Assembly (NCBI GenBank): GCA_946221915.1
Contig: CAMIKG010000039.1
Span: forward strand, 1 to 47,259
Direction: 5' to 3'
Length of the DNA: 47,259 nucleotides
Origin: an uncultured Erwinia sp.
GTDB taxonomy: Bacteria; Pseudomonadota; Gammaproteobacteria; Enterobacterales; Enterobacteriaceae
A model generated the notes under the pieces. It ran no database searches and had not been told where the DNA came from. It saw only the letters and a program-made list of their open reading frames with translations. Every line of letters begins with the position of its first letter. The stretch's first letter is position 1. Of this stretch, positions 16,342-25,127 are shown piece after piece. The position numbers were made by a program, and so were the translations under genes.

Positions 16342-18204
16342 TCAGGCGCCGCTGATGGCATGGCGCGCGACATAATGTCCGGCGCCGACCTCAACCAGAG
16401 GCGCGACGACCGGCTCATCCCCCAGCTCACGGATTGGGCTGGGTATTTCATCCACCAGCAGCGCCCGCTCGCGGCGGCGATGGCCAGGATCGGCCACCGG
16501 CACGGCGGACATCAGTTTGCGGGTATAGGGATGCTGCGGGCGCTCAAACACCGCTTCACGCGGGCCAATCTCAACGATCTGCCCCAGATACATCACCGCC
16601 ACGCGATGGCTGATGCGTTCCACCACCGCCATGTCGTGGGAAATAAACAGAAAAGCGATGCCGAACTCGCGCTGCAAATCGAGCATCAGATTGATAATCT
16701 GCGCGCGAATCGACACATCCAGCGCCGACACCGATTCGTCAGCAATCACCACTTTGGGATTGAGCGCCAGCGCGCGGGCGATGCAGATGCGCTGGCGCTG
16801 ACCGCCGGAAAACTCATGCGGGTAGCGCTGCGCGTGTTCCGGCAGCAGTCCCACTTTCTCCAGCAGCCAGGCAACGCGCGCTTCCGCCTCTGCGCCTTTC
16901 ATCACGCCATGCACCAGCAGCGGTTCCATAATGGAGAAGCCGACGGTCAGGCGCGGGTCGAGTGAAGCGTAAGGGTCCTGGAAAATAAACTGGATATCGC
17001 GCCGCAGATGCGCCAGCTGATGGCCCGCCAGCCGATCGATACGCTGACCATTGAAGGTAATGGAACCGCCCTGACTCTCCACCAGCCGCAGCAGCGCACG
17101 CCCGGTGGTGGATTTGCCGCAGCCAGATTCGCCCACCAGCGCCAGCGTCTCACCGCGGCGCAGGTCAAAACTGACCTTTTCCACCGCATGCACCTGACGC
17201 CGCACGCGATTCAAAATACCGCTGCGCATGGCGAAACGGGCCACCAAATCGCGCACCTGCAGGATCGGCGCTTCATCGGCCACCACGGTGTCCTGCGGTA
17301 ACGCGGCACTGTTTTCAGCATCATCCGGCAACGGAAATCTGGCGGGGAACGGCTGGCCGCGCATCGCGCCCAGTGTGGGCACCGCCGCCAGCAGCGCGCG
17401 GGTATACGCCTGCTGTGGCTGACGGAAAAGGGTATCCACTGGCGCAGTTTCGACGGTTTCGCCGCGATACATCACCTGCACGCGATCGGCCATCTCCGCT
17501 ACCACGCCCATATCGTGGGTGATAAAAATCACCGCCATCTGCATCTCTTTTTGCAGTACGCGGATCAGTTGCAGGATTTGCGCCTGAATGGTGACATCCA
17601 GCGCGGTTGTCGGTTCATCGGCAATCAGCAACGCCGGTTTGCAGGAGAGCGCCATGGCGATCATCACCCGCTGGCGCATGCCGCCGGAGAGCTGATGCGG
17701 GAAGCGCGTCAGTACATTTTTCGCTTCAGGAATGCGCACCAGGTCCAGCATCCGTTGCGCTTCAGTCAGCGCCTGGCGGTGGCTTAATCCCTGATGCAGC
17801 CGCAGTGATTCGGCAATCTGTTCGCCCACCGGAAACACCGGATTGAGCGAGGTCATCGGCTCCTGAAAAATCATCGCCATATCGGCGCCGCGGATACGGC
17901 GCATCTGCGTCTGACGCGCCTGCGCCAGGTCCAGCACCGCGCCGTTGCGGCGGCGCAGCCAGATCTCACCGCTGTCGAGGGTACCGCCGCCCTGTTCAAT
18001 CAGGCGCATCAACGCCAGTGACGTCACCGACTTTCCGGAGCCAGACTCACCGACAATCGCCAGCGTTTCGCCACGGTTAACACTCAGCGACAGCTCGCGC
18101 ACCGCCGGAACCACCGTTCCCTGCTGACGAAAACTCACGCTTAAATTACGTACCGCAAGCACCTGCTCTGCGGACAGCTGTTCCGCTGCTGTCGAATCGG
18201 ACAT
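16342..18204 (-). CDS. gsiA: Glutathione ABC transporter ATPase GsiA
   Basis: A 620-residue fused double ATPase (E. coli GsiA 623) that powers glutathione uptake. Each half has a full set of motifs: Walker A GESGSGKS (52-59) and GESGCGKS (~350), signatures LSGGMRQR and FSGGQRQR, Walker B LLIADEPTTALD and VVIADESVSALD, and switch histidines in THDM and SHDM. The second Walker B has SVS after ADE, typical of Opp/Dpp ATPases. It lies 9 bp after iaaA, so the two are probably co-transcribed, as in E. coli. Confidence 0.94.
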   Translation of the reverse strand: MSDSTAAEQLSAEQVLAVRNLSVSFRQQGTVVPAVRELSLSVNRGETLAIVGESGSGKSVTSLALMRLIEQGGGTLDSGEIWLRRRNGAVLDLAQARQTQMRRIRGADMAMIFQEPMTSLNPVFPVGEQIAESLRLHQGLSHRQALTEAQRMLDLVRIPEAKNVLTRFPHQLSGGMRQRVMIAMALSCKPALLIADEPTTALDVTIQAQILQLIRVLQKEMQMAVIFITHDMGVVAEMADRVQVMYRGETVETAPVDTLFRQPQQAYTRALLAAVPTLGAMRGQPFPARFPLPDDAENSAALPQDTVVADEAPILQVRDLVARFAMRSGILNRVRRQVHAVEKVSFDLRRGETLALVGESGCGKSTTGRALLRLVESQGGSITFNGQRIDRLAGHQLAHLRRDIQFIFQDPYASLDPRLTVGFSIMEPLLVHGVMKGAEAEARVAWLLEKVGLLPEHAQRYPHEFSGGQRQRICIARALALNPKVVIADESVSALDVSIRAQIINLMLDLQREFGIAFLFISHDMAVVERISHRVAVMYLGQIVEIGPREAVFERPQHPYTRKLMSAVPVADPGHRRRERALLVDEIPSPIRELGDEPVVAPLVEVGAGHYVARHAISGA

Positions 18205-18213
18205 CCCCTCTCC

Positions 18214-19179
18214 TTACGCTTCGCGATAGATCCCCACCACCGGTTCTTCACCGGGGTAGCCATAGCCGCGATACATTCCTTCGCTGTTAAACGGCAGCGC
18301 AACATTACCGTCGCGATCAACCGCCACCAGACCCCCGCTGCCGCCGAGCTGCGGGATCTTTTCCATCACCACGCGATCACTGGCCTGTTGCAGTGACAGC
18401 CCCGCGTACTCCATCAGCGCGGAGGTATCGTAGGCCGCGAGAGTGCGAATAAACACCTCACCCGTGCCGGTGCAGGACACCGCGACCGTGGCGTTATTAG
18501 CATAGCAACCCGCACCCGCCAGCGGAGAGTCGCCGACGCGCCCCACCTGTTTATTGGTCATGCCACCGGTCGAGGTGGCTGCCGCCAGGTTACCGTGCAG
18601 GTCGCGGGCGACGGCGCCCACCGTGCCAAATTTACGGTCATTGTCGAGCGGGTCGCCGCTGGCGCTTTGCGATGCGCCATCATGGTCAAGCAGCGTTTGC
18701 TGGCTGATCAGCGCACGTTGCAGCTGTTCCCGGCGCTCCGGGGTCGAGAAGAAATCAGGTTCCACCGTTTCCAGCTGATGCTGCGCGGCAAAGGCTTCCG
18801 CTCCCGCGCCGATAAACAACACATGCGGGCTGTGTTCCAGCACCGCGCGCGCCGCCAGCACCGGATTGCGCAGGTGCGACACGCCAGCTACCGCGCCGAC
18901 ATCCAGCGTGCGGCCATCCATGACGCTGGCATCCAGTTCGTGGGTACCGGCATGGGTAAAGACCGAACCTTTACCGGCATTAAACAGCGGACACTCTTCC
19001 AGCAGGCGCACCGCTTCGGTCACCGCATCCAGTGCACTGCCGCCTGCGGTAAGAATCGCCTGCCCGCTGGCAACAATCTCAGACAACGCGCGGCGATACT
19101 GTTGTTCTCTTTCGGCACTCATCGCGGCACGGGAAATCGCACCGGCGCCGCCATGAATGGCGATCACTGCTCTGCTCAT
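18214..19179 (-). CDS. iaaA: Isoaspartyl peptidase / plant-type L-asparaginase IaaA
   Basis: A 321-residue cytoplasmic Ntn-hydrolase (E. coli IaaA 321) that cleaves isoaspartyl dipeptides and asparagine. The precursor cuts itself before the nucleophile Thr186 in GTVGAVARD. Substrate loops RVGDSPLAGAGCYAN and SCTGTGE are intact. IHGGAGAISRA marks the N-terminus. It is first in the iaaA-gsiABCD transcript. It is divergent from moeA, with 288 bp between them; the ribosome site is weak (GGCAATAAAATT). Confidence 0.93.
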   Translation of the reverse strand: MSRAVIAIHGGAGAISRAAMSAEREQQYRRALSEIVASGQAILTAGGSALDAVTEAVRLLEECPLFNAGKGSVFTHAGTHELDASVMDGRTLDVGAVAGVSHLRNPVLAARAVLEHSPHVLFIGAGAEAFAAQHQLETVEPDFFSTPERREQLQRALISQQTLLDHDGASQSASGDPLDNDRKFGTVGAVARDLHGNLAAATSTGGMTNKQVGRVGDSPLAGAGCYANNATVAVSCTGTGEVFIRTLAAYDTSALMEYAGLSLQQASDRVVMEKIPQLGGSGGLVAVDRDGNVALPFNSEGMYRGYGYPGEEPVVGIYREA

Positions 19180-19467
19180 AATTTTATTGCCCTGGCTGTC
19201 AAATCAGCATGAAAAACACTGAGTTAGGTAAGGTTTTTTAAAATTTCGGCAACTTTTCAATATAGGTAGCCAGCTTAGCAATGTAAAGCAATTGTTCGGC
19301 TGCTGATAATAACAAACTGTTATACCCTGTATGCTTCAGACACGAGCGCCAGCCGCGCAGGGCTGCTTATCGCACGGATGATGAGATGATCCGGCCGCCG
19401 TTTCGCGCCATAATAAGCGCCATCTGAGTAATCACGAGCCCGTTAACCGGCTCGCTGTGGAGACATC
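19180..19467. other. iaaA-moeA divergent promoter region
   Basis: This 288-bp gap must hold promoters for both directions. I see AT-rich stretches near 19225-19320 but no clear FNR, ModE or NarL site by eye, although E. coli moeA responds to these regulators. Confidence 0.3.
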
Positions 19468-20703
19468 ATGGAACTCTTTACTGCGGGATTGATCTCCCTT
19501 GAAGACGCGCGCGCCAAAATGCTGGCGCAAATTTCCCCGCTGGCTGACAGCGAAGTGGTGGCGATTACCGCCGCCGCCGGGCGCATTACCGCTGAAGCGG
19601 TGGTGTCGCCGCTGGATGTGCCGCCGTTCGCCAATTCAGCAATGGATGGTTATGCCTTACGCGCGGAAGATTTGGCGAATCAGCAGCCACTGAGCGTGGC
19701 CGGAAAAGCCTTTGCCGGTGCGCCCTTTAGCGGCGACTGGCCTGCTGGCAGCTGCATCCGCATTATGACCGGCGCGCCGATCCCGGCGGGTGCGGCGGCG
19801 GTGGTGATGCAGGAACAAACCGAAAGCAGCGACAGCGGCGTGCGTATTCTGGCGCCGGTTAACGCCGGGCAGAATATTCGTCTCGCCGGTGAAGATATCC
19901 GTCAGGGCGCCAGCGTGCTGGAGCCTGGCGTCAAACTGGGCGCGGCGGAGCTGCCGCTGCTGGCGTCGCTGGGCATCGGCGAGGTACGCGTGTTGCGCAA
20001 ACTGCGGGTGGCGGTGTTTTCCACCGGTGACGAACTGCAGCCTGTCGGCGAGCCGCTGGCGCCAGGGCAGATTTACGATACCAACCGCTTTGCCGTGCGG
20101 CTAATGCTGGATATGCTTGGCTGCGAGGTTTTCGATCTCGGCATTATCAAAGACCAGCCGGAAGCATTACGCGCGGCCTTTTTAACGGCGGACGCACAGG
20201 CCGATGTAGTGATCAGCAGCGGCGGCGTGTCAGTGGGTGAAGCAGATTACACCAAACTGATGCTGGAAGAACTGGGCGAAATTAGCTTCTGGAAACTGGC
20301 GATGAAGCCGGGTAAACCTTTCGCCTTTGGCCGGCTGGCGAACAGCTGGTTCTGCGGCCTGCCGGGTAATCCGGTCTCCGCCGCCGTCACCTTCTATCAG
20401 CTGGTGCAGCCGCTGCTGGCGCGTCTCACCGGCCAGCAGGCAGATGCGCTGCCGCCGCGCATGCGCGCCCGTGCGGGCAGTGTACTGAAGAAATCACCGG
20501 GCAGGCTGGATTTCCAGCGCGGCATTTTCAGCCGCGGCGCGGACGGTGATTTGCAGGTGCACTCTACCGGTCATCAGGGCTCGCACGTCTTCAGCTCTTT
20601 TGCTCAGGCCAACTGCTTTATTGTGCTGGAGCGCGAACGCGGCACGGTGCAGCCCGGTGAATGGGTTGAGATCGAGCCGTTTAACGCCCTGCTGGGAGGC
20701 TGA
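19468..20703 (+). CDS. moeA: Molybdopterin molybdenumtransferase MoeA
   Basis: A 411-residue cytoplasmic enzyme (E. coli 411) that inserts molybdate into adenylylated molybdopterin to make molybdenum cofactor. Family blocks are PPFANSAMDGYAL (~51-63), RIMTGAPIPAGAAAVVMQE (~91-109), the MPT-binding ISSGGVSVGEADY (~250-262), MKPGKPFAFG and the late FCGLPGNPVSA. The start at 19468 follows GTGGAGACATC. It is transcribed with moeB one base downstream. Confidence 0.95.
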   Translation: MELFTAGLISLEDARAKMLAQISPLADSEVVAITAAAGRITAEAVVSPLDVPPFANSAMDGYALRAEDLANQQPLSVAGKAFAGAPFSGDWPAGSCIRIMTGAPIPAGAAAVVMQEQTESSDSGVRILAPVNAGQNIRLAGEDIRQGASVLEPGVKLGAAELPLLASLGIGEVRVLRKLRVAVFSTGDELQPVGEPLAPGQIYDTNRFAVRLMLDMLGCEVFDLGIIKDQPEALRAAFLTADAQADVVISSGGVSVGEADYTKLMLEELGEISFWKLAMKPGKPFAFGRLANSWFCGLPGNPVSAAVTFYQLVQPLLARLTGQQADALPPRMRARAGSVLKKSPGRLDFQRGIFSRGADGDLQVHSTGHQGSHVFSSFAQANCFIVLERERGTVQPGEWVEIEPFNALLGG

Positions 20704-20704
20704 A

Positions 20705-21466
20705 ATGCAGGCTGAGCTGACAGACGAGGAAACCCTGCGCTATAACCGTCAGATTGTGCTGCGCGGTTTCGATTTCGACGGCCAGGAGAAGCTAAAAGGT
20801 GCGCGCGTACTGATTCTCGGTCTCGGCGGGCTTGGCTGTGCCGCCGCGCAGTATCTGGCTTCAGCCGGTGTCGGCTCACTGACCCTGCTCGATTTCGATA
20901 CCGTTTCGCGCTCCAATCTGCAGCGGCAAATCCTGCATACCGACGCGCAGGTTGGCGTGGCGAAAGTCGAGTCGGCGCGCCAGCGGCTCAGCGCAATTAA
21001 CCCGCTGATCGCCATTCACCCCGTTAATGCGCAGCTGGATGATGCCGCGCTGAGCGAGCTTATCGCCGCCAGCGATGTGGTGCTGGACTGCAGTGATAAC
21101 GTTGCCGCCCGCGAACAGCTGAACCGGCTCTGCTTCGCCGCCAGAGTGCCACTGATTTCCGGCGCGGCGATTCGCATGGAAGGACAAATCAGCGTCTTTA
21201 CCTGGCAGGAAGATGAGCCCTGCTATCGCTGCGTCAGCCGCTTGTTTGGCGCAGAGGCGCTGAGCTGTGTGGAAGCAGGCGTAATGGCGCCGCTGGTCGG
21301 GGTTATTGGTGCGTTACAGGCGATGGAAGCGATTCGCCTGCTGGCTGACTATGGCAGCCGCGTGGCGGGCAAATTGTTGCTGTACGATGCGATGACGCTG
21401 GAGTTCCGTCAGCTGAAGCTGATGCGCGATCCGGCGTGTGAGGTGTGTGGCAACGTCCATGGCTAG
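20705..21466 (+). CDS. moeB: Molybdopterin-synthase adenylyltransferase MoeB
   Basis: A 253-residue E1-like enzyme (E. coli 249) that adenylates the C-terminus of MoaD so it can receive sulfur for molybdopterin synthesis. The ATP site is LILGLGGLGCAAAQYLASAGVG (~38-59), followed by DFDTVSRSNLQRQ and the metal-binding cysteine pairs CYRC (~172-175) and CEVC near the C-terminus. The start at 20705 lies one base after the moeA stop and is preceded by the GGGAGG within the end of moeA; a longer in-frame reading inside moeA is not credible. The pair is probably translationally coupled. Confidence 0.95.
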   Translation: MQAELTDEETLRYNRQIVLRGFDFDGQEKLKGARVLILGLGGLGCAAAQYLASAGVGSLTLLDFDTVSRSNLQRQILHTDAQVGVAKVESARQRLSAINPLIAIHPVNAQLDDAALSELIAASDVVLDCSDNVAAREQLNRLCFAARVPLISGAAIRMEGQISVFTWQEDEPCYRCVSRLFGAEALSCVEAGVMAPLVGVIGALQAMEAIRLLADYGSRVAGKLLLYDAMTLEFRQLKLMRDPACEVCGNVHG

Positions 21467-21480
21467 GGGCTTAACAGCAT

Positions 21481-21511
21481 AAAAAAAGGAGGCGCAAGCG
21501 CCTCCTTTTTT
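21481..21511. terminator. Bidirectional terminator moeB/ybiT
   Basis: GGAGGCGC-AA-GCGCCTCC is flanked by seven As on the left and six Ts on the right, so it works on both strands for the convergent moeB and ybiT genes. Confidence 0.93.
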
Positions 21512-21512
21512 G

Positions 21513-23108
21513 TTAACCGTCGATCCCTTTACTGCGCAGGTAATCTTCGTAGTTGCCGGTAAAGTCGATCACCTTGTTCGGGGTAATCTCCAGTACGCGG
21601 GTCGCCAGCGAGCTGACGAACTCACGGTCGTGAGAAACGAAAATCAGCGTGCCTTCGTACATTTCCAGCGCCATGTTCAGCGCTTCGATGGATTCCATAT
21701 CGAGGTGGTTGGTCGGTTCATCCATAATCAGGACATTCGGGCGCTGCATCATCAGCTTGCCAAACAGCATGCGGCCCTTTTCACCACCAGACAACACTTT
21801 GGCAGGTTTCCTGATATCGTCCTGGCTGAACAGCAGACGTCCCAGGTAGCCACGCACCACCTGCTCATCATCGCCGGCCTGCATCCATTGGCTCATCCAG
21901 TCGAACACGGTGAGATCGTTATCGAAATCGGCAGCATGATCCTGCGCGTAATAACCAACATTGGCATTTTCCGACCACTTCACCGTACCGCTATCTGGCT
22001 GCGCATCGCCAACCAGTGTTTTCAGCAGCGTGGTTTTACCGATACCGTTCGCACCGATGACCGCCACTTTCTCGCCCACTTCCAGCAGCAGGTTGAGCTT
22101 GCTGAACAGCGGGCCGTTATCGAAGCCTTTGGTCAGCGCTTCAATTTCCAGCGCATTACGGAACAGCTTCTTATCCTGCTCGAAACGGATAAACGGATTC
22201 TGGCGGCTGGAGGCTTTCACCTCTTCCAGTTTGATCTTATCGATCTGCTTGGCACGTGAGGTCGCCTGACGTGATTTAGAGGCGTTGGCGCTGAAGCGGC
22301 TGACAAACGACTGCAGTTCGTTAATCTGCGCTTTCTTCTTGGCGTTATCCGCCAGCAGGCGTTCACGCGCCTGCGTCGCCGCCGTCATATATTCATCGTA
22401 GTTACCCGGGTACACGCGCAGCTCGCCGTAGTCGAGATCCGCCATATGGGTGCACACCATGTTCAGGAAGTGACGGTCGTGCGAAATAATGATCATGGTG
22501 CTGTTACGCTCGTTCAGCACCTGCTCCAGCCAGCGGATAGTGTCGATATCCAGGTTGTTGGTCGGTTCGTCGAGCAGCAGGATTTCCGGATTAGAGAACA
22601 GCGCCTGCGCCAGCAGCACACGCAGTTTCCAGCCCGGCGCCACTTCGCTCATCGGGCCGTAATGCTGTTCCAGCGGGATACCCACGCCAAGCAACAGCTC
22701 ACCGGCACGCGCTTCTGCGGTGTAACCGTCCATTTCGCCGTATTTCACTTCCAGATCGGCGACTTTATAACCATCCTCTTCGCTCATTTCCGGCAGCGCA
22801 TAAATGCGGTCGCGTTCCTGCTTCACTTCCCACAGCTCGACATGGCCCATGATCACCGTATCAAGCACGGTGAATTCTTCAAACGCGAACTGGTCCTGGC
22901 GCAGTTTACCAATACGTTCGTTCGGGTCGAGGGAGACGTTACCGCCCGTCGGCACAAGGTCGCCGCCGAGGATTTTCATAAAGGTTGACTTGCCGCTGCC
23001 GTTAGCGCCAATCAGACCATAGCGGTTGCCGCCGCCAAATTTGACAGAGATATTTTCAAACAGCGGCTTACTGCCAAACTGCATGGTGACGTTGCTGGAA
23101 ACTAGCAC
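21513..23108 (-). CDS. ybiT: ABC-F family ribosome-associated ATPase YbiT
   Basis: A 531-residue cytoplasmic protein with two ABC ATPase domains and no membrane segment (E. coli YbiT 530). Walker A motifs are GANGSGKS (34-41) and GANGIGKT (~352); the signatures are less typical (VAPGWKLR first, LSGGEKGR second). Walker B motifs ILLLDEPTNNLD and VLIMDEPTNHLD are intact. The linker between domains (KSRQATSRAKQIDKI) is the ABC-F arm that enters the ribosomal E site. The start is GTG at 23108, as recalled for E. coli, with AAAGGCGATCCT upstream. Its ribosomal role is known for the family, not shown here. Confidence 0.94.
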   Translation of the reverse strand: MLVSSNVTMQFGSKPLFENISVKFGGGNRYGLIGANGSGKSTFMKILGGDLVPTGGNVSLDPNERIGKLRQDQFAFEEFTVLDTVIMGHVELWEVKQERDRIYALPEMSEEDGYKVADLEVKYGEMDGYTAEARAGELLLGVGIPLEQHYGPMSEVAPGWKLRVLLAQALFSNPEILLLDEPTNNLDIDTIRWLEQVLNERNSTMIIISHDRHFLNMVCTHMADLDYGELRVYPGNYDEYMTAATQARERLLADNAKKKAQINELQSFVSRFSANASKSRQATSRAKQIDKIKLEEVKASSRQNPFIRFEQDKKLFRNALEIEALTKGFDNGPLFSKLNLLLEVGEKVAVIGANGIGKTTLLKTLVGDAQPDSGTVKWSENANVGYYAQDHAADFDNDLTVFDWMSQWMQAGDDEQVVRGYLGRLLFSQDDIRKPAKVLSGGEKGRMLFGKLMMQRPNVLIMDEPTNHLDMESIEALNMALEMYEGTLIFVSHDREFVSSLATRVLEITPNKVIDFTGNYEDYLRSKGIDG

Positions 23109-23213
23109 AGGATCGCCTTTCGGTTGGAGGTTCAGAATGTGATTCGGCGCGCATTATGCCATAAAAAGCATGACAACGGATACCGTCGTGCCCGCATCGC
23201 GCCAGAACGCAAC

Positions 23214-23235
23214 AAAGCCCGCAGTGGCGGGCTTT
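23214..23235 (-). terminator. Terminator of the MFS sugar porter gene
   Basis: AAAGCCCGC (23214-23222) and GCGGGCTTT (23227-23235) form a perfect 9-bp stem, starting about 20 bp past the MFS stop codon on the leftward strand. Confidence 0.7.
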
Positions 23236-23256
23236 AAGAAGGGGGGAATGATCAGT

Positions 23257-24738
23257 TTATGCTTTTTGCTTGACCGGCGCAGGCATCGGTTTGGTTTCGA
23301 CATCCGGGCTCAGCCAGTCATGCAGATAGTGTTCAATCTGCTCCAGACTGCGGTTACGCGTTTCCGGAATGCATTTCACCACAAAGATAGCGCCGAAGAT
23401 GCCAATCGCACCGAAGATAAAGAAAGCGCCAGACAAACCGACACTGGCCAGCAGCAGCGGGAACGCCAGCGAAATACAGAAGTTGGCGATCCACATGGCG
23501 AAGACCGCGCCGCCCATAAAGATACCGCGCATGCGCGTCGGGAAAATTTCCGACAGCAGCAGCCAGGTCACCGGCGACAGTGCGCCCTGCTGGAAGCTAA
23601 GGAACATCAGCATCCCCAGCAGCACCATATATCCGCGCAGTACGTCAGGCTGGCCATTCACGGTTTCCGGCATCAGGTAGCTGATCGCGCCGATAAAGAA
23701 CAGGCAGGCGGTACAGCCGAACTGACCAATTTTTACCATGGTGCGGCGACCAATTTTGCCCAGCAGCCAGATGCCGACAAAGGTCATCAGCACTGAGATG
23801 ACGCCATTGGCGATAGTGGCGAACAGCGCGGAGTCATTGGTCATACCCACCGCCGTCAGCATGGTCGGCGCATAGTACATAATGGTATTCACCCCGGTCA
23901 GCTGCTGGATCACCGCCACACCGATGCCAATCAGGAACAGTTTAAACAGCCATGGCGTTTTCAGTTCGCTCAGGCGCGGTTTGCCCTGGTCGCGTTGCTC
24001 TGCCAGCGTCTCTTCGATCTCGGTCATTTCCCATTCGACATCCTCTTTGGCGCGGGTGCGTTCCAGCACGCGGCGGGCTTCAGCCAGACGTCCTTTCATC
24101 GCATACCAGCGCGGCGTGTCGGGCATAAACATCATGCCAAACCACAGCGCCACAGCCGGAATACTGGCCACCGCCAGCATCCAGCGCCAGGTGTTCTCGC
24201 CACCCCAAATCTCATGGAAACCGGCATTCGACATGTACGCCAGCATCTGACCGGAGACGATCATCAGCTCCTGCAGCGTCACCAGCTGGCCGCGTTTATT
24301 CGCCGGGGCAATCTCAGCGATATACACCGGCACGGTCGCAGCCGCTCCCCCTACCGCCACACCGAGTACCAGGCGGAAGAAAATCATCCAGTGAACATCG
24401 GGCGCCATCGCCGATCCGACTCCGCCGACGGCAAAGATAATGGCGAGTACCAGAATGATTTTTTTGCGTCCGGCGGCTGCGGCAAAGTGGCCCGACAACA
24501 GTGCGCCGAAAGCCGCGCCAAACAACAGCGAGCTGGTGACCAGCCCGGTGGTAAAGGGGGTAAGATGTAATTCTGCGCCCATAAACAGCAGCGCGCCTGA
24601 AATAACTCCAGTGTCATAACCAAACAGCAAACCGCCGAGTGTGGCGATAGCGGCGATGACTTTTACGAAGGGTTCGGTTTTAGTGTTACTGTTCGGCCCT
24701 GACGCTCTGCTCGGCGTGAGATATTGTTCTTTTGCCAT
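23257..24738 (-). CDS. MFS sugar porter (sugar or inositol:proton symporter)
   Basis: A 493-residue inner-membrane protein with twelve predicted helices in the sugar porter branch of the MFS. Diagnostic blocks are GGLLFGYDTGVISGALLF (~35-52), EIAPANKRGQLVTLQEL, PDTPRW after helix 6, QQLTGVNTIMYYAPT in helix 7, LSEIFPTRMRG and the terminal PETRNRSLEQIE. The usual D-R-x-G-R-R loop after helix 2 is altered to AAAAGRKK. The substrate is probably a monosaccharide or inositol, but similarity alone does not choose between GalP-, AraE- or IolT-like roles. A single gene with a CRP-like site and repeated GTTAAC motifs upstream. Confidence 0.8.
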   Translation of the reverse strand: MAKEQYLTPSRASGPNSNTKTEPFVKVIAAIATLGGLLFGYDTGVISGALLFMGAELHLTPFTTGLVTSSLLFGAAFGALLSGHFAAAAGRKKIILVLAIIFAVGGVGSAMAPDVHWMIFFRLVLGVAVGGAAATVPVYIAEIAPANKRGQLVTLQELMIVSGQMLAYMSNAGFHEIWGGENTWRWMLAVASIPAVALWFGMMFMPDTPRWYAMKGRLAEARRVLERTRAKEDVEWEMTEIEETLAEQRDQGKPRLSELKTPWLFKLFLIGIGVAVIQQLTGVNTIMYYAPTMLTAVGMTNDSALFATIANGVISVLMTFVGIWLLGKIGRRTMVKIGQFGCTACLFFIGAISYLMPETVNGQPDVLRGYMVLLGMLMFLSFQQGALSPVTWLLLSEIFPTRMRGIFMGGAVFAMWIANFCISLAFPLLLASVGLSGAFFIFGAIGIFGAIFVVKCIPETRNRSLEQIEHYLHDWLSPDVETKPMPAPVKQKA

Positions 24739-25127
24739 AATGGCTGTTTCTCCGGTACCTGGTTAGAAGGGGCAATCAAGACAATATTGTGGTTGTTAAC
24801 AAATCGTCTTCTCCGATGCTGAATTTAGACTAATGTTTTCATTTTGGTTAACAATGAAAATTAAATTTTGTGGAGCAGGTCATAGACTCTGGTTTACTTT
24901 GTGACAAGACGCACACAATTGTCTTTATGTGGTTGTTTGGAAGGGGTTTCACTGCTCCCAAACCGGCCAGCCATCATTTCACCAGATAAAACTTAGGAAT
25001 TTTTATTTCATTTTACAATGCAACCGGGAGCAATATGATTCATTAATTTTCCTGCACCCGAGAGCAAAAAACAGGCGAATTGCCCTCCCCCTGCAGAGCA
25101 GAGGAAAGGCAGGATGATAAGGGAAGG
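24739..25127. other. Intergenic region upstream of the MFS sugar porter
   Basis: No ORF is supported in 389 bp. It holds TTGTTAACAA (24793-24802), a related TTGGTTAACAA (24844-24854) and the CRP-like site at 24900-24915. Nearer the efflux operon's 3' end, CTGCAGAGCAG at about 25090 is a short palindrome. No clear terminator for the efflux operon is visible. Confidence 0.4.
24900..24915. promoter_or_regulatory. Putative CRP site upstream of the MFS sugar porter
   Basis: TGTGACAAGACGCACA matches TGTGA-N6-TCACA with one mismatch. It is centred about 170 bp upstream of the sugar porter start, which fits carbon catabolite control, though the distance to the start is large. Confidence 0.5.
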
